NCBI RefSeq assembly: GCF_018866305.1
Contig: NZ_CP076456.1
Location: 3,850,266-3,914,265, forward strand
Source of the DNA: Arthrobacter sunyaminii
GTDB lineage: Bacteria; Actinomycetota; Actinomycetes; Actinomycetales; Micrococcaceae
Length of the DNA stretch: 64,000 nt
Reading direction: 5' to 3'
Shown here: positions 46,163-55,299 of the stretch, one piece after another
How positions within the stretch are numbered: the stretch's first letter is position 1
How the letters are laid out: every line of letters starts with the position of its first letter
Notes under the pieces: model-generated
Database searches by the model: none
Told to the model about the DNA's origin: nothing
Seen by the model: only the letters and a program-made list of their open reading frames with translations
Position numbers and translations under genes: made by a program

Positions 46163-47824
46163 ATGGCCGAAAACAATATTGCTCCCAGCACGGCGCGTTC
46201 CAGCGCCGTCATGGCAGCCGGAACCCTCGTCTCCCGTGTCCTCGGCCTCGTCCGAACCGCTCTTTTGGCCGTGGCCATTGGCAACACGGGCCTGGTAACG
46301 GACATCTTCAGCTCTGCCAACGTGCTGCCCAACTTTATCTACCTGCTGCTGGCCGGCGGCGTTTTCAACGCCGTGCTGGTTCCGCAAATCATCAAGGCCA
46401 GCAAGCGGCCGGACCGGGGCCGGGAATACGTCTCGTCGATCATGACCCTGAGCCTGCTCGGGCTGGGCGTCCTGGCGCTGGTTGCAACCCTTGCCGCCCC
46501 GTGGATCCTGCCATTGGTGACACAGCTGGACGAAACGCAGCTTCCGCTGGCCACAACCTTCGCCTACTGGCTCTTTCCGCAGATCTTCTTCTACGGCGCG
46601 TATGCGGTCATCGGACAGACGCTCAATGCCAACGGCCGCTTCGGAGCTTATATGTGGGCTCCGGTCGTCAACAATGTGGTTGCCATCGCCGGAATCGTGC
46701 TGTTCATCGCGCTGATCGGACGGGAAGAGACCAGCGCCTTCTCGCCGGAGAACTGGACCACGTCCGCCACCGTGCTGCTGGCCGGCAGCACCACCCTCGG
46801 CATCGTTGTCCAGGCCCTCGTCCTCTTAATTCCGCTGCGCAAACTCGGCCTGGGCCTGCGCCCCAACCTGCGGATGCGCGGCATCGGCCTGCGGCAGACC
46901 GGAAAAGTGGCCAAATGGACGATCATCACCATGCTGGTGGGCAACGGCGCCTATCTCGTTTACACCAACATTGCCACCATCGCCACGGCCGCACGCCCGG
47001 CCTATGCGGCGATGAACCCGCCCGAGGTCATTGCCGGGCACCTGAACCTTGAGACGGCTTCCATGTTCTACATGATCCCGCACTCCGTCATCACGCTTTC
47101 GCTGGCCACGGTGCTGTTCAACCAGATGTCCCACGCCTTCACCGAGGGAAACCTGAAGGCAGTACGGGACACCGTTTCCTCCGGCCTCCGCGCCATCGGT
47201 GTGGCAACCGTCTTCTGTTCCGCCGTGCTGGTGGTGCTGGCCGGTCCCCTGAGCATGTGGTTCAGCGGCGGATCCATTGCCTCCGCCGTGGTCCAGGGCC
47301 AGGTGCTGATGCTGCTGGCGATCAGTGCACCTTTCCTCAGCGCCACTTTCCTCATGAACCGTGCCTTTTACGCCGATGAGGACGGCAAGACACCGATGAT
47401 CATGCAGATCATCCTGTCCGTTTTCGGCATCGCGCTGGCACTCGGTGCCGCCGCTCTTCCGCCCAACCGGATTGTCTTCGGTCTTGCCGTTGCATATTCG
47501 CTCGGCAATGTTGCCGGCGTGATCATCAGCCATATCTTCCTGACCCGGAAGCTGGGTTACTACGGAGCCGGCGAAATCTTCGATGTCCACGTCCGGCTGA
47601 CGGTCGCGGCCCTGGGCAGCGCCGTCCTCGGATCAGCGGCGCTGGGACTGCTGGGCGGCTATTCCGCTGACGGTTTCGCCTGGTCGTCCCTCACCGGTTC
47701 GCTGGTGGCTTTGCTGGTCTGCGGATCGCTGATGGCCGGGTCCTACTTCTTCATGCTGCGTGCCCTGAAGGTGAAGGAGCTCGATGCCTTCCTCGCACCG
47801 ATTCTGGCAAAGGTGCGCCGCTAG
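46163..47824 (+). CDS. murJ: Lipid II flippase MurJ
   Basis: A 553-residue membrane protein with about fourteen helices of the MurJ/MviN type, which flips lipid II for peptidoglycan synthesis. Conserved blocks include AAGTLVSRVLGLVRTALLA near the start, NVLPNFIYLLLAGGVFNAVLVPQ and a long polar loop with PHSVITLSLATVLFNQMS. Unlike mycobacterial MviN it has no fused pseudokinase; that part appears in the next gene. It lies in a plus-strand run with the Nudix gene. Confidence 0.93.
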   Translation: MAENNIAPSTARSSAVMAAGTLVSRVLGLVRTALLAVAIGNTGLVTDIFSSANVLPNFIYLLLAGGVFNAVLVPQIIKASKRPDRGREYVSSIMTLSLLGLGVLALVATLAAPWILPLVTQLDETQLPLATTFAYWLFPQIFFYGAYAVIGQTLNANGRFGAYMWAPVVNNVVAIAGIVLFIALIGREETSAFSPENWTTSATVLLAGSTTLGIVVQALVLLIPLRKLGLGLRPNLRMRGIGLRQTGKVAKWTIITMLVGNGAYLVYTNIATIATAARPAYAAMNPPEVIAGHLNLETASMFYMIPHSVITLSLATVLFNQMSHAFTEGNLKAVRDTVSSGLRAIGVATVFCSAVLVVLAGPLSMWFSGGSIASAVVQGQVLMLLAISAPFLSATFLMNRAFYADEDGKTPMIMQIILSVFGIALALGAAALPPNRIVFGLAVAYSLGNVAGVIISHIFLTRKLGYYGAGEIFDVHVRLTVAALGSAVLGSAALGLLGGYSADGFAWSSLTGSLVALLVCGSLMAGSYFFMLRALKVKELDAFLAPILAKVRR

Positions 47825-47990
47825 GCAGGCATGCCGCGCCCGGGAACCGGCGTTGCCTTCTGAAGGATTTCCCATTGCCCGCGGGTAGCATGGGTACAAA
47901 GCATGCGATGCAGTCTCGTCACGAATAATCAGCAGGTCAGTCCGCAGCAAAAATGAACGCAGTAATTTGCCGTTTCCATGGGAGGAACAC

Positions 47991-49580
47991 GTGCCACAGC
48001 CGGTAGACGTTGGCTCAACGCTGGGAGGCCGCTACAAAGTGACCGCCTGGGTCCTGGCCTCTGCAGAAGATGATCTGGTCCTCGACGGCGTGGACCAGGT
48101 GCTGAACCGTGCGGTAAGCATCCTCCTGGCTGCACCCGAAAACACCTCCCAGGTCAGTGCCAGTGCCCGTGAAATTGCCACGGGTGAACGTGCCAGCAAT
48201 GTGCAGGTCCTGGATCTCGGCGTGAGCGACGGCCGCACCTATCTGGTGACCAACAATGCAAATGCAGCGGATTTGCTGGACCTGGTCATTGAGCGGGACG
48301 CACCGTATGTTGAACCCTTCTTTACCGACACCCTCGGCTCCGAAATTTTCGGCATGCCCCGTTCGCGGGAACCAGAGAACGAGGAAGAGGACAGGTACGT
48401 CGAGGAACCTGCCGAACGTGCACCGCGCAAACCACTGATGTCCGGCCGTCCGCTGCCCAGGCTTCCCAAGTTTGGGCGAGGGGCTGCCGCGGCAGGAACC
48501 GGTGCCATGGTCTCCGGCGCCGAAGAAGCCGCCGCCGCACGCGACCTGGAGTTCGGCGAAGCCGAAGACGCTCCCGCAGAAGCAGCCACCGGTGCAGCCA
48601 CGCTGCCGCCGCCGCCTTCCGCACGCCCCAAGGGTCCCCGCGTCCAGGAACGCGGCACGGCGCCGGCCACCGGCCAGACACCCAAAGTTTCACGCTGGAC
48701 GGACACCGACTACTCCGAGGAAACCGCTTCCGACGACGATGACACCGCCGCGGGCAGCATGTCGGAGACAAATCATCCGGTGCAGGATTCCGGCCGCCGG
48801 CCCTCCAACTTCCCCAGGTCCGCCGTGGCTGCGACCGCCGCAGGATCCGGCAATGATTACAGTGAGAATTACCCGGACGACGGCGGCTACGACGAAGACG
48901 AGGATGACGCCCCGCCGCGCACCAACCGCACCATGGGGCGTGTCCTCGTGGGGACCCTCCTGACGCTGGTCCTGATCGTCGCCGTCGTCCTGTCCGTCAG
49001 CACCCTCGGCAGTCTCAAGGACCCCGATCCCCTGGCCGGCTCCGACACAACGCCTACGGCAGCCGCGCCGGAGCAGGCACCGGCCGCCGAAGCCCCTGCT
49101 GAGGAGCCCGCAGCCCCGGCTCCGGTACCTGCAGGGGTCAGCCGGCTTGTCCCCGCCAACCCCGCACTGGATGCTGAACATGACGGCGAACTTCCCCAGA
49201 TCCTTGACGGCAATCCGGCAAGCTACTGGTCCAGCTACGAATACGCTAATGACACCTTCGGCGGGTACGCTCCCAACCTGGCCCTCGTCGTCGAGCTGGA
49301 GGAGGAATCCGCGATCAACAAGATCGACATCACCCAGCTCAACGGCACCGGCGGCAGCTTCTCCGTGCTGCTCAACGATTCTCCGACTCTGGACGGTGCC
49401 GTCACCGTAGCCGAGACCGGGTTCACCGGCCCGACCACCAGCATTCCGGTACCCAAGACGAATGGTGAAACAGCCACCGCACAGTACGTGATTGTGAACT
49501 TCACGCAGCTGCCGCGCCTGACCGGGGTGCAGACCGCCTTTCCGTGGGGCCTGCGGATCGCCGAAATCGGCGTCTCCTAA
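47991..49580 (+). CDS. Pseudokinase-like single-pass membrane protein (MurJ partner)
   Basis: A 529-residue protein. The N-terminal 110 residues resemble a kinase N-lobe (LGGRYKVTAW, then NRAVSILL in place of the usual VAxK lysine strand), with no HRD or DFG motif visible. A long acidic disordered region follows, then one membrane helix (about 313-338), a Pro/Ala-rich linker and a discoidin-like beta domain (NPASYWSSYEY...LALVVELEEESAINKIDI). This equals the C-terminal half of mycobacterial MviN (Rv3910), separated from murJ here. GTG at 47991 has GGGAGG 5 bases upstream. Confidence 0.75.
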   Translation: MPQPVDVGSTLGGRYKVTAWVLASAEDDLVLDGVDQVLNRAVSILLAAPENTSQVSASAREIATGERASNVQVLDLGVSDGRTYLVTNNANAADLLDLVIERDAPYVEPFFTDTLGSEIFGMPRSREPENEEEDRYVEEPAERAPRKPLMSGRPLPRLPKFGRGAAAAGTGAMVSGAEEAAAARDLEFGEAEDAPAEAATGAATLPPPPSARPKGPRVQERGTAPATGQTPKVSRWTDTDYSEETASDDDDTAAGSMSETNHPVQDSGRRPSNFPRSAVAATAAGSGNDYSENYPDDGGYDEDEDDAPPRTNRTMGRVLVGTLLTLVLIVAVVLSVSTLGSLKDPDPLAGSDTTPTAAAPEQAPAAEAPAEEPAAPAPVPAGVSRLVPANPALDAEHDGELPQILDGNPASYWSSYEYANDTFGGYAPNLALVVELEEESAINKIDITQLNGTGGSFSVLLNDSPTLDGAVTVAETGFTGPTTSIPVPKTNGETATAQYVIVNFTQLPRLTGVQTAFPWGLRIAEIGVS

Positions 49581-49599
49581 CCCCGGCATCGTCACGGAT

Positions 49600-49622
49600 C
49601 GGGCCGGGAGGCACCCGGCCCG
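49600..49622 (+). terminator. Hairpin after the MurJ-partner gene
   Basis: CGGGCCGGG / CCCGGCCCG with a 5-base loop, 20 bases after the stop. No T-run, so strength is uncertain. Confidence 0.45.
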
Positions 49623-49652
49623 CTCTCCTGACATGTGCGGGACGCGCTGCCC

Positions 49653-49678
49653 GGAATAAGCTGGAGCCTGGAACGGTT
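49653..49678 (+). promoter_or_regulatory. SigR/SigH-type promoter of trxB-trxA
   Basis: GGAAT (49653-49657) and GTT (49676-49678) are exactly 18 bases apart, with C/G context as in GGGAAT-N18-CGTTG. This is the disulfide-stress sigma consensus in actinobacteria, where trxBA is a classic target. The leader would be about 90 bases. Confidence 0.7.
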
Positions 49679-49773
49679 GTGCCCAGTGATCCCGGAGTAA
49701 GCACACAGAACATGATTCGTCAGGACTACTGCAGGATCGCTGAAGTTTTCAACAGGAAGAGGAACACCTAACC

Positions 49774-50799
49774 GTGAGCATCGAAACCCCCGCAGCCGCC
49801 GACGGCGTACGCGACGTCATCATTGTCGGTTCCGGTCCGTCCGGTTACACCGCCGCCGTTTACACGGCGCGCGCCAACCTCAAGCCGCTGCTGATTGCCA
49901 GCTCGGTTACCGCCGGCGGTGAGCTGATGAACACCACGGACGTGGAGAATTTCCCCGGCTTCCCCGAAGGCGTCATGGGTCCGGACCTGATGGCCCAGTT
50001 CGAGAAGCAGGCAGCGCGCTTCGGTACGGAAATCCTTTTTGAGGACGTCACCTCCCTGGAGCTCGACGGCGACATCAAGAAGGTCACCATCGGCACCGGC
50101 GAAACCTTCCTGGCGCGGGCCGTCATCATCTCCACCGGCTCCGCCTACCGCGAGCTGGGCCTTGAGGACGAGAAGCGCCTGTCCGGCCGCGGCGTCAGCT
50201 GGTGTGCCACCTGCGACGGTTTCTTCTTCAAGGGCCAGGACATCGCCGTCATCGGCGGCGGCGATTCCGCTCTGGAAGAGGCCCTGTTCCTGACGAAGTT
50301 TGCCTCCAGCGTGACCGTGGTACACCGCCGCTCCACTCTGCGTGCGTCCAAGATCATGCAGGACCGCGCCCTGTCCCACGAGAAGATCCGCTTTGTCTGG
50401 GATTCGGAAGTGGCTGGCATCCACGGTGAAGACAAGGTCACCGGTCTGCGCCTGCGCAGCACGGTGGACGGCTCCGAGTCCGACCTGGCCGTCACCGGCG
50501 TCTTCGTCGCCATCGGCAACGACCCGCGGACCGACCTCGTCAAGGACCAGCTGGAGCTGACCAGCGAAGGCACCATCGCCGTCGCCGGCCGCACCTCCAA
50601 GACCTCCCTGCCCGGCGTGTTCGCCGCCGGCGACGTCATTGACCCCACCTACCGCCAGGCGATCACCGCTTCGGGTTCGGGCTGCGTGGCTGCCATCGAC
50701 GTTGAGCATTACCTGGCTGACCTGGGCGATTCGGTGGCCACCGCAGCCGAAGTGCCCACCCCGCCGGCTGAAGCCGTATCCGAACACGCCGCCCTCTAA
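49774..50799 (+). CDS. trxB: Thioredoxin reductase
   Basis: A 341-residue flavoenzyme that passes electrons from NADPH to thioredoxin. FAD motif GSGPSGYTAAVYTARA (about 19-34), redox-active CATC (Cys144, Cys147) in VSWCATCDGFF, NADPH motif VIGGGDSALEEALFL, and C-terminal FAD motif GVFAAGDVIDPTYRQ. GTG start with GGAAGAGGAA upstream. It is followed 28 bases later by trxA and preceded by a SigR-type promoter. Confidence 0.96.
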   Translation: MSIETPAAADGVRDVIIVGSGPSGYTAAVYTARANLKPLLIASSVTAGGELMNTTDVENFPGFPEGVMGPDLMAQFEKQAARFGTEILFEDVTSLELDGDIKKVTIGTGETFLARAVIISTGSAYRELGLEDEKRLSGRGVSWCATCDGFFFKGQDIAVIGGGDSALEEALFLTKFASSVTVVHRRSTLRASKIMQDRALSHEKIRFVWDSEVAGIHGEDKVTGLRLRSTVDGSESDLAVTGVFVAIGNDPRTDLVKDQLELTSEGTIAVAGRTSKTSLPGVFAAGDVIDPTYRQAITASGSGCVAAIDVEHYLADLGDSVATAAEVPTPPAEAVSEHAAL

Positions 50800-50827
50800 G
50801 TTCGCAGAAATCTGTAAGGAGCACCAC

Positions 50828-51154
50828 ATGAGCAACGCTAAAGATGTCACCGACGCTTCCTTCGGCGCCGACGTCCTCACCGCCGACAAGCCCGTCATCG
50901 TTGACTTCTGGGCAGAGTGGTGCGGCCCGTGCCGCATGCTCTCCCCCATCCTCGACGACATTGCCGCGCAGTACGCGGACAAGGTGGACGTCGTGAAGGT
51001 GAACGTGGATGACAACCCCGCCATCGCCGCCAAGTACGGCATCACGTCCATTCCCGCTGTCTACGTATTCCAGGGCGGTGAAGTGGCTGCCACGTCCATC
51101 GGCGCCAAGCCCAAGCAGGTCCTGGAACAGGAATTTGCGGCCTTCCTGAAGTAA
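50828..51154 (+). CDS. trxA: Thioredoxin
   Basis: A 108-residue thiol-disulfide oxidoreductase with active site WCGPC (Cys32, Cys35) and the cis-Pro in SIPAVYVF. ATG at 50828 has AAGGAG 8 bases upstream; the longer frame running back into trxB is a shadow. It forms an operon with trxB and probably shares SigR control. The CwlM-like gene follows after 10 bases. Confidence 0.96.
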   Translation: MSNAKDVTDASFGADVLTADKPVIVDFWAEWCGPCRMLSPILDDIAAQYADKVDVVKVNVDDNPAIAAKYGITSIPAVYVFQGGEVAATSIGAKPKQVLEQEFAAFLK

Positions 51155-51164
51155 GTCACCAACC

Positions 51165-52361
51165 ATGCACCCGGCAGGAGAAACCCTGCGGAGAATGGAC
51201 GCCGGCCGGCGTGTCAGGGCGCTTCGCGAAGCGCTGCTGAGCGCCGGCATCTCCATGTCCTATTTGGCTCCGGACTCCGTCAACAACCCCGATCTCTTTG
51301 ACGATCACGTGGACGCCGCCGTCCGTTCCTTCCAGCAAAGCCGCGGGCTCATCGTGGACGGCGTGGCCGGACCCGACACCCTGCGTGCCCTGGCTGAAGC
51401 GCAGTTCCGCTTCGGGGACCGCGTCTTGGCCCTGGTCGAAGGCCAGCAGCCAATACGGGGCGATGACGTTGCAGAACTCCAGCGGCACCTCTCGCACCTG
51501 GGGTTCTACTACGGCCACATCGACGGCGAATTCAACGTCCGTACCCGTTATGCCGTTGCCGAGCTGCAGAACAACCTTGGCATTCCCGGCACCGGCGTCT
51601 GCGACCAGGACACTATTCGAGCCATGGCCCGGGTTAACCGCGCCATCACGCCCAGCCAGGCATTTGCCCTGCGTGACTATGAGCGGCTGGACCGTTCCAC
51701 CGCTGCGCTGCGCGGCCGTTTGATCGCCCTCAGCACCGGAAGCTCCGAGCTGGCCTCGCCCCACGCCGTCGACCGGCTGACATCCCGGCCACTGACCGAA
51801 GCCATGGTTGCCGCCGACATCGGGCAGCGCGTGGAGCGTATTCTGCGCGAGTTCGGTGCCGGAGTTGTTTCCCGTGCCTCCGCCTTCGCCGGGGTGGACG
51901 GCGGCGGCGAGAGGGTCCCCAGCCTCAGCCTGGATCTCCACTGTGACTGGCTGGACCAGCAGGCAGCTTCCGGAATCGCCGCCTTTTACTGGGGCTTGCC
52001 CGGAACCGGTGAAGCACGATCACCCATCGGTCACCGCGCCGCCATCCTGCTGATGAAGGAACTGGCCGCCCGGACCGGTATGGACAGCCTGGGCGTCCAC
52101 GGCCGCACGTGGGACACCCTCAAACTCTCCGGAATCCCCTCCGTCGGCCTGGACCTTGGTTACCTCAGCAACCGCGGCGACGCGGAACGGCTGGCAGATC
52201 CGGTTTTCCGGCAAACGGTGGCCGATTCCATCGTTATCGGCATTCAGCGCCTCTACCTGCTCGAAGAAGAGGACCAGCCCACGGGCACCTTGGCTCTGGA
52301 CGATGTGTTCCGTTTTAATCCGGCGGAAGTTCCGGAGGAACGGCGCGTAGCCGGACTCTAA
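51165..52361 (+). CDS. cwlM: CwlM-like N-acetylmuramoyl-L-alanine amidase homologue, probably catalytically inactive
   Basis: A 398-residue cytoplasmic protein (no signal peptide) with two peptidoglycan-binding repeats (about 12-75 and 95-150: DHVDAAVRSFQQSRGL; VRTRYAVAELQNNLG) and an Amidase_3-type domain (about 180-375). Of four metal/catalytic positions, Glu in LTEA and His in SLDLHCDW remain. The first motif, usually DPGHGG, reads STGSSE, and the last Glu (ELGFLSN) reads DLGYLSN. Mycobacterial CwlM is a regulator of MurA and MurJ rather than an enzyme. Start 51165 or 51195. Confidence 0.82.
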   Translation: MHPAGETLRRMDAGRRVRALREALLSAGISMSYLAPDSVNNPDLFDDHVDAAVRSFQQSRGLIVDGVAGPDTLRALAEAQFRFGDRVLALVEGQQPIRGDDVAELQRHLSHLGFYYGHIDGEFNVRTRYAVAELQNNLGIPGTGVCDQDTIRAMARVNRAITPSQAFALRDYERLDRSTAALRGRLIALSTGSSELASPHAVDRLTSRPLTEAMVAADIGQRVERILREFGAGVVSRASAFAGVDGGGERVPSLSLDLHCDWLDQQAASGIAAFYWGLPGTGEARSPIGHRAAILLMKELAARTGMDSLGVHGRTWDTLKLSGIPSVGLDLGYLSNRGDAERLADPVFRQTVADSIVIGIQRLYLLEEEDQPTGTLALDDVFRFNPAEVPEERRVAGL

Positions 52362-52380
52362 CAGGCATCCACCGCACAAT

Positions 52381-52423
52381 ACGACGGCGGCGTCCCCCTT
52401 CGCGGGGGACGTCGCCGTCGTTG
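52381..52423 (+). terminator. Strong terminator after the CwlM-like gene
   Basis: An almost perfect stem of about 19 bp (ACGACGGCG... / ...CGCCGTCGT) with a TTCG tetraloop, followed by TTGTTT. It closes the trxB-trxA-cwlM unit and marks the edge of the decayed region. Confidence 0.9.
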
Positions 52424-52527
52424 TTTAGGCGGCTACTGGCAAGTGCCCGGCTTAGGAGGTGCCGGCTGTAGATCCCATAGTCGGTACCCATGCCGTTGCG
52501 AAGCCAACCAATTAACGCGTCGGCAGC

Positions 52528-53404
52528 GTGGTGAAAAGTATCCTCGCGAAAAGCCCCTGTTCGTTCGAACTGGACGTTGCAGTGGTGGGCATGGGCTACG
52601 TCGGGCTGCCGACTTCCCTGGCTTTCCGGAGGCCGTCTACCGGGTGATGGGGATCGACATCAACTCCCGCCGGCTGCAGGCCATTCAGGGCGCGCGTGCC
52701 GACCTGCTCGAAGGCGACCGCGACCGTTCGGACCGTGCGTTGGAGGACCCGGCGTTTGATCTGACGTGCGATCCGCCGCGGCTCTCCAGCGCCGCTGCTG
52801 TTGTCGTGGCCGTCCCCACGCCGGTCGACACATGTCTGGTGCCGGACTTTTCCATCCTGCGCAGCGCCTGCAGCACGGTGGTGGAACACGCCGTTCCGCG
52901 CCAGTTGCTCGTCCTGACGTCATCAACCTACGTGGGCAGCACCCGGGCTCTTTGTGGGCCCCCTGGCAACCCGCGGGTTGGATACAGGAAGGCACCTGCA
53001 TGTGGCGTTCAGGCCGGAACGCATCAATCCGGACGTGGATGATTTCAGCCAGGAGGATGTCCCCCGGGCTGAACAAATACGTGCCCGCCGTGCATCTGGT
53101 GCCAGCGGCCGAGGCCGCGGAAATGACAAAGCTGCTGGAGAACACCTTCCGTGCCGTGGCTATCGCCCTGGCCAACAAGTTCGCCGATATCTGTGGGGCT
53201 CTGGGTATCCCGGTGATGGATGTCATCGACGCCGCAGACACCAAACCGTTCGGGTTCATGCGGTTCAATTCGGTGCCCGGGATGGGCGAGCACTGCATCC
53301 ACACGCCGCACACCGACTTTGACGTGTCATGGCTGGCCTCGGTACCCGCCGTCCTGGACGCCGCCTACAGGCTTCCCGCAGGCCTCAACATCATTGCGCT
53401 GTGA
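52528..53404 (+). pseudogene. Decayed nucleotide-sugar dehydrogenase (WecC/UDP-ManNAc dehydrogenase type)
   Basis: Segments in different frames still read as one family: VAVVGMGYVGLPTSLAF (frame shift), VMGIDINSRRLQAI..., AVPTPVDTCLVPDFSILRSA, TSSTYVGST, HVAFRPERINPD, then AAEMTKLLENTFRAVAIALAN and VMDVIDAADTKPFGFM. At least three frameshifts and a deletion in the middle are needed to join them. The intact enzyme oxidises a UDP-sugar to a uronic acid for exopolysaccharide. It heads a row of broken genes of the same pathway. Confidence 0.82.
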
Positions 53405-53443
53405 TTCTCAGCCGCACCACTTCTTTGCAGGGAATACACCACC

Positions 53444-53850
53444 ATGAAAACAGCAGTAACGGCGGCGCCGGCTTTAACGGCAGCCATCTTTCTGAATACC
53501 TACTGGCCGCCGGCGACCACGTGACGGTTCTTGATGATCTGTCCACCGGCTCCCTGGAAAACCTCCGCGGAGTGCTGGACCACCCCGGCATCCGCCTTGT
53601 CGAGGGAACCATTTTGGACCGGACCGCCGCTGAGAGTGTGATCGCCGGTGCGGACCGATTGTTCCATCTGGCCGCCGCCGTCGGCGTCATGCTCATTGTC
53701 GAAGACCCGCTCACAAGCCTGCGCCAATATCCAGGAACCGAAGTGGTGCTGGACGCCACCGTAGCTGCCGGTGAGTGCGGCTATTGCGTGGCTTTTCAAC
53801 CGCCAATGGTGCTGCCGGAACCCCGGACGGTGGCCAGGATGGTCTCCTAG
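53444..53850 (+). pseudogene. Decayed NAD-dependent sugar epimerase (SDR family)
   Basis: The start MKTAVT and the expected GGAGFIGSHL motif are now in different frames (about 53462). It then reads GSHLSEYLLAAGDHVTVLDD, STGSLENL and ADRLFHLAAAVGVMLIVEDPL, the N-terminal third of a UDP-sugar epimerase. The frame shifts again near 53730, and the catalytic YxxxK part is absent. It follows the dehydrogenase remnant by 39 bases. Confidence 0.78.
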
Positions 53851-53925
53851 CCGTCGCGTGCCAACGTTTAGGAAGGAGGCTGAACCTGCCGCAGGTGGGC
53901 TGGTTGAGTTGGAGGGTCTTTGAAT

Positions 53926-54830
53926 ATGGGAACCAAGTCTGCTCGCCGACTGCCGTCGCACCGCAAACATAAACGGTCTCTGCAAACCTTTGCCGCTCTC
54001 CTGATGCTATCTCTTCCCATGGCCTTCCTGATCTTCGAGGCCTATGGCTGGCAGCGGCCGGCTGGGGTTCCCCGGACAACACATGTGCCGTCGCGGAAGC
54101 ACAGCCCCTTCCGGCTTACATACCCTCCGAGTCGCTCCCCTTCGCCCCCCGGGCAAACGGTAGTGAGCCTGACGTTCGACGACGGGGTCAGCGGTGCGGC
54201 ACGTGCGGCTGAAATCCTCAACGCCGTGGACATGAAGGGAACCTTCTACATGAAGTCAGGTTTGCTGGACGAAACCGGATTCATGGCCCTCCGGCAGGCC
54301 AAAGGCGTGGCCGGCCCATTGATGACGAATCCCTGCTCCATGAGTTTGTCGCCTGGCTGGCAATACGGGAAACCATCAGTCCGACTGTGGTCCTCTCCGT
54401 GCAGGAGGTGTTTGGCGGGCATTTGCTGGTCCCGGGCCGTTGCGGCAGCAACACCGCGGAGTTGACCAGGGCGCCGGGCCCGCGGGGAGGCACGGGTGGG
54501 CAGGTGTGACCGTGTGAGGCTATGAAAGCGGTGATGCCAAACTGACACAGACGCAGGGTCTGGGTACGTTTTCCCCTGCCGTCCATCCTGGTCGCCGTTG
54601 CTTGTTGAGACTCTCCTGCACTGCCGATGTGCCAACCCAGCTCAGTCTTTACTATCGGGCCAATTTGGGTGAATGGCAGAATGGACGGCCGGTCCCTTCT
54701 TGGAACCCTCCGAAGACTTCACTCCCACGGCATGGACAACCCCTCCTGTTCCCGAAGGCGCAGCCGGCCTGACGTATGGTCCGTCATTGAGCGTCCGGGA
54801 GTCCTGCGGATGCGTCTACGGAGGGTGTGA
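53926..54830 (+). pseudogene. Decayed polysaccharide deacetylase (NodB-type)
   Basis: A basic N-terminus and membrane anchor (ALLMLSLPMAFLIFEAYG) lead to the NodB motif VVSLTFDDGVSGAARAAEIL and GTFYMKSGLLDETGFM. The catalytic region after about 54300 is lost through frame changes or deletions. Around 54620-54820 fragments of a C-terminal beta domain reappear in two frames (QLSLYYRANLGEWQNG; WTTPPVPEGAAGLTYG). The intact enzyme would remove acetyl groups from an exopolysaccharide. Confidence 0.7.
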
Positions 54831-54884
54831 CGGAGCGGTGATCGGCAATAGCTGCGAACCCGGGCTGCGGGCAGAAGACGAGGG

Positions 54885-55196
54885 TTGGTTGCATGGGTAT
54901 ATGCTCCCCGCCGCGAAAATCGGTTCTGCCTTGATCTCCCGTTCGACGACGTCAATGTTCCCCGGGCCTTCGCCATGCGGGGTTCCGTCGTCCCCTGGGC
55001 GGACGAGCCGGAATGCTACAGCCAGATCCATGACGCGGGACCGGCACTCTATGACGACGTCGCTTACGTTTTCGGGGATGACGACGTCCGTCCCGCCAAT
55101 ACCCTTCACAACGGTGCCGGCATGGACGTCTCGCCCGCTCTCAATGGCTGCCTGGGTTTTGAATCTCTGAACGCCGCCGACCGTGTGAGTCGGTAA
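54885..55196 (+). pseudogene. Coding-like remnant of unknown family
   Basis: A frame of 103 residues with protein-like composition (FCLDLPFDDVNVPRAF; YSQIHDAGPALYDDVAYVFG; NGAGMDVSPALNGCLGF). I do not recognise the family. It has no ribosome-binding site and sits between a broken deacetylase and a broken glycosyltransferase, so it is probably another remnant of the same cluster. Confidence 0.4.
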
Positions 55197-55299
55197 TTGC
55201 TGGACCAGACGCATGTTCCGGCCGACCCCTGGCGGGAGTCGTCACCGCCAGCCAGGTGCAGCATGAGTGAACCAGCAGCCACGCCGTCCGCAGTTCGAA

